A stretch of DNA of 64,000 bases. Origin: Lingula anatina (lineage: Eukaryota; Brachiopoda; Lingulata; Lingulida; Lingulidae). Numbering within the stretch: the stretch's first letter is position 1; each line of letters begins with the position of its first letter. A program made the position numbers and the translations under genes. Positions 37,238-48,500 of this stretch are shown here, one piece after another. The stretch covers positions 372,001-436,000 of the forward strand of contig NW_019774770.1 of the NCBI RefSeq assembly GCF_001039355.2, read 5' to 3'. The notes beneath the pieces were generated by a model. That model searched no databases. It saw only the letters and a program-made list of their open reading frames with translations, and was not told the origin of the DNA.

Positions 37238-39462
37238 GATTGTGGAGAAAGACAGACATGATATTTGAATAACAGTGAGCTTTGCTTAATTAGTTTTAAG
37301 GCAATGATGAAAGAACTCGAAGCATCACTCAAAAACAAACAAAAAAATGTATATATGAGATACCCAGTCGATTTGAAAATAACTTTCTCATTTCCCGAAA
37401 GACTGCTACAGTAAGCTTAAGGTGGTAAAAGTTCGAATAAAGGTATTTATTAATTAATATTGAAAATGACGATATCCAAACACTTACATTGGTTACCAAT
37501 GGGAATCCGATAAAATACATGAGGGCACAGACCACGAATGTAAAAAGAGTTCTTCGTTTCCTTAAAAGTTCTGGAAATTCGTCAATAACGCTCCCAGTCA
37601 GGGTTTCTAGAGTTACAAACTGTAATAAAAAGCTGATACTTCTAGTACATATGCATATACATATACATATACATAAAACAGTTACATAAACTGGCACATA
37701 GACGCCAAACAACGCTACAGCATCAACACTTTGTACTTTGTTCAGCAGGAATTCTGAAAAACGGGGGGAAAACCTTCCTATCTCTTAAACCGTCTGTAGG
37801 CCAATGCATACTGCATTTCTAGAAATTTCTAACCCAAACCACGATCAAATAGCACATTCTTTTTTCCAATCATTTTTATATTAGATTCTACTGAAAGTAT
37901 GGCAAATAAATGTCGTAATACTTGCCTGTGAATCAAGTCCCAGTGTCAGTAGCATCATGAAGAACAGAATTGCCCACAGTGGCGACAATGGCATCAGAGC
38001 TATAGCCTCTGGGTAGGCTATAAAAGCAAGACCGGGTCCTACAACCAGATGGAACAGATTATGTCTGTACAATAACATGGATTGATTCCTAAACACAATT
38101 GCATTTGCTTGCAGATAGTGTTCTTAGTTAAGTTTCGCTAGTTTTATGCCTATAACCGAAACACCGTTATGTTATTTAAGGTATTCTAGAAAAAAAATTC
38201 AGTTTATAACTGAAAAAACTTTTGAATGGCAGTTTTGTATAAAGATTAGACATTATTAGCGAAATTATTCTCTGTAACTTTTTTTCCCTAAATCCTATAA
38301 AGTAATAAGGTAGATATATAACGTAAATATGTGATCACAGTGGAGATCCTCAGCCTACTTTTTTTTGTAAAAATACTGTGGGAATAAGGAACTTAAACTA
38401 GCTTTTAGGTTTGACAAATATCACCTAACGCAGTACACTAGACTGTTACACGCACTAACGTGCAACAAGAAAGCAAATGTGTATTTGCGCTAGGGAAACA
38501 CTTATCAGAGATAATACACATGTGTAGATAAAGCAAAAGCAATAGCAAAACACTCTTTTTACGTTATTAATAAGGTAAACTGACTAAACTACACATTAAT
38601 TCACACTTAAGATTCAGCGAGGCAGGGGACCGCCTCCCAGGTACGTACCACCAGCCGGATTTGTGCTTGAAAGTGGCACAATATTAACCATTTTCAGCTG
38701 TGAACGTAGATGTATGAGAAGATGAAATTGAAGGCAATAAGATATCTAAAATGTAAAACAGTTTTGGTTTAGGCATAAAATAGCTGCAATACCTGTCGAT
38801 AATGCATGAATTTTCTAAAATCATGACAACTTGGTTAATACCCAAATCAGATACACTAGCGTTCTATAAATGTTCATGTATTTGAAGTATTATTTTGTAG
38901 AAAGAGATGTAGAACAAGCCTTTTTGATACTACAAAAATATTCAATTTTGCAAGGCAAAATCATATTTGAATTCTTAACATGTAACCTCAATAGCAAACA
39001 TACTTCAAAGAGGTTGAAGCCAAATGGGAAGGTAGATAATGCTGATATTTTGCTTCTCTTTAACAAAGTGCACTTAAAACTATATATCTTGGCATTCTTC
39101 ACAAATGTGGTCATAAAAAATAATAGAGGTGCTGAGATTATGCTCACAAAAAGTCACTTAAATCGGGGCAAAACTAAGCTCAACATCTCTACTATATTTT
39201 ATTAATAACAGAGACATCCAATCCTTATAAATGCAAGCATACTACATATGTCAAGGCATACAACTACTTGCACATTGAATGGCAAATTAAGGCTTTTTAC
39301 AGGATTTCAAAGAGGTTCATAAGCTTTATATGTGTATCATGCGATGAAAGATGATCTCAACAAACGTAGAGACGAAAGTTAAGCAAATCGACATTTTGTG
39401 CTCATATTTGTGTTTCACAATTACAAGATATAATCTCATTGTTTGTAAGCGTCGTCGCACTG

Positions 39463-39542
<80 letters not shown>

Positions 39543-42500
39543 CGACTTCACGTAAGTTAGGTCAAAACATAGTGCCTCAATTGTTAAAAGAAAATTATGG
39601 CATCGTTGTTAAAAACACAATTTACGCATATTTTTGATGTTGGAAAATTTGAATGCCAATGCGAAATTACTGGTGTTTATCTGTTTAGATCCATTAAGGA
39701 ATATTTCCTCCTTGGTTTGTCACCGCAAAGCGACAACACCTCAAAAATTAACTAGTGTTCTGACATTCTTGTTCATGACCGTGACATGTTACTGCACTCC
39801 AGCACTAGACGCATAAATGTACCAAAAATATTGAGCGCTCAAGTTGTTTATTCTACTTTCAAAACTAATAATAAACTAATAATAAAAAAATTATGCTCAA
39901 CTTTTGTCTCTATGTTTACAAAGAACGTTACTTTGCCGCCATCATGGTTGACGTATCCCTCATTTTCGCAGGAAAATGCACATTTACATAGTTGAGCTGA
40001 AAGGTGGTTCTGATTTTAAGACTAGAATTGAGGTTTAATTTAATTCAAGGATCTTTCTTTAGTTTTAGTTCTCAAATATTAAATGACTTAAGAAATAAAA
40101 CATACATTTTCTCCTTTTTTTTGTAACACAAACATAATACGCCAATTTTGAGGACCTTCAAATATTAATCAAAGGTAAAAGCAGAAAGCAAAATATTTTG
40201 TCCTTAAAATAAGAAATATGATATTGGCCCCAGATGACCGCCAAGTACTTTTACAGCAAAGAGCCTGTAGCTTGTGTGCTGTAACTTGCCTAGCGGCCAG
40301 TAATTTCAATCGCAAGGTACATGTCGGACGTCAACCACGATAACCGCAAATTACATTGCGAAAGTTTCCCCCTGTTTGTATCAAAAACACTTGAAATCGT
40401 TTAAATGATTTACGGTCCTCGGGTCTAAGTACCCACATGAAGCTCGGCCTCATCTTATAAAATTCAGAGTACCACCCAGTCACAAACTGGTGGTACAATA
40501 AATTACTTAATTAATTAATTGATGAAATAGCATCCTTTGTCGCGTATTGGTGTACCTTGCTCTCACACTGGGGCTGACACAGACGCTTGTCGTATTGTTT
40601 TTATTGCCAGTGGCAGCAGTGCAAGCCTTAAGACTGTAGATTCCGCCCACTGGATACAAAAGTATGGCATATAAAAGTGCATTTAATTTAATTTATACCA
40701 AGCCTATTCAAGTTCATTACCACAAAACAGTTACGTTTAGCCTCTGGTTGATGATAAATGTGTAAAAACTACTAATATGCAGAAATGTTGGAAGATATAA
40801 GACAATTTAATATGGTAATCAATGTTAGATTGTCAATGAAGAGTGACGAGTGCAAGCGTGACTCATCGTGACAGTGCTGATTTATTGTTGAAAACCTTTC
40901 TCGATGATGAAATTGAACTCTGCTGAGTAATAGATGTTCACATAGTGGAGGATAAATCGATCATTGGTCATGACGGGGGGAGGTCACAAGTCGTACCAAA
41001 ACTCTTCTACGCGGTTGATCTAGTACCTTCGTCTTTGGATTCATATTATCACAGGCCTGGGCCTAATAATTTGAATAAAACCATGCGTTTTTTTTTCTTT
41101 GAAGTTGATAGCCCGGCGAGGTCTTGTTCCGACGACAAACTTGGTGCGTAACCAGAATAAAAATGATTTTACCGGCAGATACAGTATACAGCATTGTGGA
41201 GGGGAGGACGCAGGGCAGGGGTAAATGAAAAATGATTAAAGACAATTGTGCCAATATATGCAAGGCACAGGAATGAATAACTTGTACGATTTTTTTGCTT
41301 CGTTTGTTATTTAAAAAATGGGGAGAGAGAAGGGGGACAAGAAGGTACCTCCGAAGCGAAGGGGAGGAAGGCACTGTGTTTCCCTGGATCTGCCATTAAA
41401 TTTTATTCTCCAATACGAAAGAAATCAATTTCATTTTGTTAACCCTCTCAGAACATTGAAGCGCCGGACTATCAGAAGAAGCCCTTTCAGCAAACTTCGA
41501 TAACCTGTAGTAATCCATTAATAAGACCCTGGGTAAAAGGGTTGCAGACACTTTGCTGATATCTTAAAGTGTAACAACAAACCTGATTTGACCACCTTAT
41601 CGACAGGTAGCTGAGCCACGTGCGCCATGTGCCCAATCACGGAGAAGATGACAAAGCCACCATATACACTAGACAAACCGTTCACAATGGGGATGAGCAA
41701 AGCATCTCTGAAACACAAGGTATGCACATATGACCTATAACTTGTATGCAGTGAATCTGCAGTAGTATTCATGAACGCGATTTTATTGACTTACTGATAT
41801 ATTGAGAATATTTTTTTGCATGTTGCCAGTACGTTAAGCACTCGTTTGTCTTTTATTTTAAAAAAGGTTAAGCAATCCGTACACAAATCACACTGACCTT
41901 TTGATGTTGTTATGGAAATTGTTGTAGCCGGCCATAATGATTGGACCTCCCCAACCGGCTCCGAGAGAGAAGAACACTTGTAGGCCCGCTTCGCACCACA
42001 CCTGTAATATTCGCTTTTTGTATTTGGTGTAACCGGTCATCTGTTCACACCTCAATTGTTTAAAAGACTTTTTGATTCCCCCCTTTCAATTGAAATTGGT
42101 AATGAGAACGCTAATTTACCAGTAAGTGACATTCTGCAACGGTAATGGAGGACAGGGAGTATCTACCATAGCAACCTTTTTGATACCCCCCCTTCCCCCG
42201 TCTTCAATCGAAATTGGTAATGAAAACGCTAATTTACCAGTAATTATGCGACATTCTGCAACGCCGATGGAGGAGGGGATATCATAGCAAAAGAACAGAT
42301 CCAATAAAACAGCGATGATCAACAGAATTTTACCTTAAATTCGGCAATCTTTGTGAAATTAGGAACAAGGTAAAACTTTACACCCTCCAAAGATCCGGGC
42401 AGTGTAGCTCCCCGCACCATCAGTATGGTGAGGCAAATATACGGCAGTGTTGCTGTAAAATATACAACCTGTAAGATATTTTAAGTAAAATTAGCATGAT

Positions 42501-45500
42501 TTAACAGATGTGATCAGTACAATCGTAAGCACACAAGACAACAAAGATAATTATCTGCATTTATCTAAAATCTCAGCGTATCAAGATAAACCAATACCGT
42601 TTTGCCAATTTTTGGTCCATGATGCCAACTACAGATGTCCACTTTTTATAGACAAGAATATCAAGTGACATTTGCTGCTTCAGTTGACTAAGAAAAAAAA
42701 ACATTACTTACTACTCCAGTTGACTTGACGCCTTTGCTTAAACACAGGAAAGTTATGAGCCAGGCCACTGTTAGGCATACCAACAGCTGCCAACGAATGG
42801 TCCCCAGATCCTCTATACCAGACGACATTCCAAGTACCATAGACCTAGGTAACAAATGACGTATTAACAGTTGGTGGCAATATTGGCTACGTTTCTACAG
42901 GGCGACATTATTATTTTATATCGAAGTCACTTTAATTGAAATTGCACTGGAAGTCGTGGATCTAATCCTCACATTTGGCGCCTTGGTTGGATACATTTGA
43001 CGAATAAGCTTTGTCGTTTCATTGGTTGACGTTACCGTGAGATCTTCACATTGGAATTTTTTTCTATCCACACTACTTCTATATCATCAATCCTTACAAT
43101 CGTGACAAATAGGACCAGAATTATCATACTAAAACAGTCCTATGTTGTATTGTACTCACTGCCAGAATTCCTCAGCTGGGCTGGTGGTAGTATTACAGCC
43201 AGGGATTAGAGAGCCTTGAGTGAAACCAACCAAACCACCACTGCTCTGGTTCGCAGTCCCGAACACTACCTCCGCCAAGGATCTGTTGTCCCCCGACATC
43301 GTCCCGAAGTCACTGTAGGTGAAAACGGCACTGCTGTTCAGAGGCATGCTAGAATTGCTGCCGGTGGAATTGCTGCGAATTTGACCGGCGTCAACAGAGG
43401 AGAGGCAGCAGTCAGAGTTCCACTCGTTCCCACAGTTTCCCCACGGGACCTCGGCGGCGAACGACATCCCGAGGAAATACAGTACCCACGCCATGATGAC
43501 GTTGTAGTAGATACAGGTTATACCAGACACGAATATCATACCATAGCCTAGACCTGCAATGGGAGATTTCAAGGAAACTGGTCCATCAATTAATTGTATT
43601 TGATTGTTCACTTGGAGTGGCCCTTAAATTTCACAAACGGGCTTGTGAAAATGTATGCTTTTAGGATTTATTTTAACTATTTCTTTAACCTGACTCTTTT
43701 TTTTTCAGAAGAGTAGGTTACTCTACAGCCACGCGATGCAGGTAGTCGTATAACTCGGTCGATTTTCTACACCGATAGACCGGAACTGCTTTATCACACT
43801 GATGGACGAGTAATAAAAACCCTCCTGTGTTTTAAAGAACGAACCTCTTGTATCAGGTCTGGTATCAGCATGCACCAACCATCAGGCCATTTATGCCCAC
43901 ACATATAGGCTACGCTTCTCTGACAGTTACATGTAGTTCCCGAAACTTGAAAGTAAAATTAGCCTTTGACGTGGCGATTAAGAACGGTTACTAGTACATT
44001 TACGTACCTTTGAATAAAGGACTTAGTCTCCAGAATGTGAGTGGACTGCTAGAGGAGTATTGTGCCAGAGCCACTTCCAGGTAATAGAGCGGGATGGCGC
44101 AAGTAAACAGGCACACAAAATAAGGGAGCAGGAACGCACCTGAGGAGAAAAGAGTATCATCGCAATGTTTACGTTCATACTGTCATTGTCATTGTGTAAA
44201 TTTTCATCGTTCATTACATTAAGAATGACGCCTGAATTCTTATTCCCATTGCTTTACCTTACTTCATTCTGATTCATACCTCTTACGGCTGGTAGCTCAG
44301 CCCGTAGATATCAATTATGTTAAAGACGAAGGTCATTTATACGAATTAACATTGATATTCACATATTTGTGTATCCCAAATTTGATTTACAAAGCGCAGA
44401 ATACGACTTAAAATTGACCTATTACGACATTTCTCGTTTTGGCTCTGCGCACGTTAAGAAAATGAGTACTTCTATTAACATTTACGTATTATAACTTTGC
44501 TCATGTGTTTTTAAAGCAACGACCTTCTGTAATTATTGTTTATATGTAGTAGTATAACTCAACTGTGAAGTTCAACGTTTTGACACATACGTCGATATGG
44601 GGATTGACATGATAAGATGCTAAGTAACTAAGTGCACATCTGGTAAACAACACACCACAAAAAAGTATGTGTGTCAGTGTGTCTTAAGTTCATGCACCGA
44701 CCTTAGAGATTTCACAAGATGGATGTCTTCAAAACATCGCAAGTGTATTTCAGGTGTGGAAATATGCCTATCAACTTCATACATGTACGTGTAGGACACA
44801 ATAAATGCTGTTAAAATGAGAGCAATACTGTGCCAAAATGTTCAGGATCCAAATTATAAAAAAGAGAAAAAATGTTCGAATTACAACCATCGAATGTTCA
44901 AAACCTAAAGCCTCAATTATTAACGATTTTTATTGGTCAATTTTTTTAAATAGCTCGTACATATAAGGTGTCAACCAGAAAGCCTCTTTGTGGCTTCGGT
45001 TGTGAAGCATACTTCTGATTGTTTTGGAAATGCTTCCTGTCTTTCGGCATAAAAATAACATCCTTTGAAAAGGCTATGTTTAAGACTGATAATTATTGTG
45101 GGAAAATTGTCGCATTTTAGATTGTGTTAAGCGTACGTGTAGTTTTGATACTGGCAGGAGTTTGGATGAATTTGTGACTGGTTTTGTTACAGGTTTTGCC
45201 AAGCTTGTGTTTTAGATAATATATGAAGATGAGATTCACAGATCCATGTCCGAATATTGCTCACGTTGGCCGAAATGTACGGAGCTTTGTTAGTATCATA
45301 TTAACTTTTTTGTATTTTCATTTAAGTTTTATTTTATGGAATTTTCACCGCGGTGAAAATTATTTCTACCGCGGTGAAAATAATTTTCACCGTAGTGAAA
45401 AATAATTTACACCGCGGTGGGAATTAATTTTCACCGCGGTGGAAAATAATTTTCACCGCGGTGGTAATTCCTGGCCATCTCGGCCCGGGTGATGCATACA

Positions 45501-48500
45501 TGTAGGTTATACGAATCCAAAATTTACCAGATGTCAGGGAAGGAAGTTGATAAAGACACTCACATGCACATGCACGGGGTTTAACCGGTCTATGTGCCAA
45601 TCATCCCAGGAATGTGGAGGAAGCGGACAGTATTCGAATAGCTTAAAACCACCGAAATGTTGTACGTCGCTTTCCCCTTTATAATAACTTGCGTATTATT
45701 GGAGATATTGGTAGAAAGGAACCTCTCCGAAGAAACCGAGCTTACATCTATTAAGAAAAGATATATGGACAAACACATCACACAAATATTTAAAAATACA
45801 TTGTCCAAAAATAACGTTAAGTATTTAGTAATAACAATGGGATTCCCTTTGCATAAAACTGCGAGAGGGACTTTAATTATATAGATGGGAATATATAGAT
45901 GGGAAACTTAAATAAACGGCAGTGGCCCCACGAACAGATCCACCAAACTTGTATGTATGTATGTAACAATAGCATGCACCGTGACGGCATCTGGCAAATG
46001 TAAGGTTCTCATTACCTATTCCTCACCGGGCCCGAGATGGCCAGGAATTACCACCGCGGTGAAAATTATTTTCCACCACGGTGTAAATTATTTTCCACCG
46101 CGGTGAAAATTATTTACACCGCGGTGAAAATTCCATAAAATAAAACTTAAATGAAAATAGAAAAAAGTTAATATGATACTAACAAAGCTCCGTAGAAATG
46201 GTCCTTTAAGGATAAACCACAAGCAACAAACATATTTTCTTTTTATTTTTTGCAATTGGTCAGTAGTGAAGGTTTCTTCAACTGACTTAAAATCGTCAGA
46301 AATCAAATGGCACCAATTAAGAGACTAGTCAGTTAAAAAACCTGGCCAGGATATGTAAGTGCACTTTGTTGAATTGTACTGAAATATCTTCTTCAAAATT
46401 TGTTTGGCAAATGAACTGGCGTTGAAAAGAAGCCAGGAAGCATGGGCACGGATTGACAACTACAAGTTTTTCATATCCGATCACTGAACTCCATCAACTG
46501 TCACCATGGCATCGACTGACTATAATATTCATACCTTTCCACTCAGAATCATCCAAGCACGGACAGAAACGCAAATAAGCAGCGTGCTACAAGATTTAAT
46601 AAAGTGTTGTGAAAAATAAAGCTTATGTAAATCACGTGCCGAAACACGCATGTCAACCAACTGCCAGGTACCTCCCTTATTTGTCATAAATATGACAAAA
46701 TCATATTTGTATGATAGCCTGCTTCATGTATGTACAGGTAGATCATTCATTTTCCGAAGATAAGTGGCAGGAGTTGAAAATCTTGACAGTCGTTGTGCCC
46801 ACGTACACACGCCATTCTGCTTAATGTGGACTACTGGACTGGGACTCTGAAAAAACCATAGCTAGGAAATTCACTCAAGATCTAGGATCCATCTTGGATT
46901 CTAGTTTAGGCGAAGAACTTTTTGTTTAGATCGACCCACACCTGTGTAACAGGATAGAAGTCCTAGGAATGAAAGTCCAGGGCCCCATGTATTTGTATAG
47001 GTTAGGGTTAGTTGAAGTATTGGGGTTAGTACTGTAGTATATGGGACAAATGTCACCTGTACAAAGTAATGGGAAGCGAACTTCCATTCCCATAACACCG
47101 GTTCACGTCCACAACACATTACCCGGCAACACAATTTAAATGTGTCAGTGATATTGGGCTCTCTGCACAAAACCGCCAAGGTTTCTAAATGATATAGGGA
47201 ATGGGTCATTCTACGGACTGGTAGCTGCACCTAAGACCACTGAACCACTGAATAATTTATTCACCAAGCGGCTTAATTGAGACTTAAACTAGTGACGACC
47301 ATGGTTCGTCCATCTTTGCAAAGCATATACTTCATACAGACCCCTATCATATTAGAATCTCTGGGTCAATTATCACGTGTTATGTTATTATGAAACATAT
47401 CCGCATATCATAATAAACAATAGCTGATTTATGAAAGCAGACATTTTATTTTCAGTACCTAAGTGTAAACAGAAAAGGAAAATGTCACCAGACTCAGTCA
47501 CACTCCTCTAGGTTAGTCAAAACTGTCAAAACATGAGTGTTTTGTGCCTACTAAGTAGCAAGTGCGCCACAAACTAGGCTTTCCGTTCAGTGGCTTTTGC
47601 ATGTATATATGCAACCAGCAAATGTCAGCATCAGAAAAACCTGGTGAATTTTCCCACGCAACATGTTAAATGGGACCTTGGTTTCATAAATGACATGCAT
47701 TTTAGAAAAACCTTAGGGGCCATTCCCAGACCCTGCCGTGATAACTGTGGATCAATTTATCTCCAAGGGGATTCTCGCTAAATTGCAATCAAGTTAAGCG
47801 GCTAAGATGTCTGACACGCCTACTGAAGCTTTTTGGGTGTTATTAACTATCGTTTAGCAGCTTCAGTAGGCGTGCCAGACATCTAAGCCGCTTAAGCTGA
47901 ATGCAATTTAGCAAGAAACCCCTTAGAGATGGATCGATCCTGTTAGATCGATTTAGATATGGGAACCCAGTCTTAGGCATATGTCCTTCCTTTAATTATG
48001 TAATCAACTAAAGCAGCCGAATAGTTTACTGGACTTGTAAAGCTCTCTGCGTTTGGCCGACTGCCAGTGACAACAACAATAGTTAGGAAGATGTTTTTTG
48101 TGGTATTATATCAATCGAAAATATCCCCGTCTACTGTTTGTCTTAAATACCGTTGATAGCGTGATTTTGTCACTTAACGGTGGGAAGCGGGCATGAAGTA
48201 AATAAATAATCTGATAACTTTAATCAAAGAATTCATAAATGATGATCAATCCAAATGAAACATTGTAATTTTACTGATATTGTTGCGTTTTCAATGTTAA
48301 ATGGTCTGAAGTCAACATTATAGGGCACTGAATATCAGAAAAAAAACATATAACTTCTGACTGTGTTACCACTTAGTAAAATAAGTTGCTGGACCGAATG
48401 GGGAGCTAGTCACAAAAGAAACTGGATCGAAGGCCCGACAGGTAGGCGTAGCCCACCCGCTGTCAGCCGAAGGCTGACGTGAATGGGGGTTTGGGGTGAT

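Noticed and set aside
43216-43551. 111-codon plus-strand open frame
   Set aside because: It is the antisense shadow of the gene B loop-2 exon.
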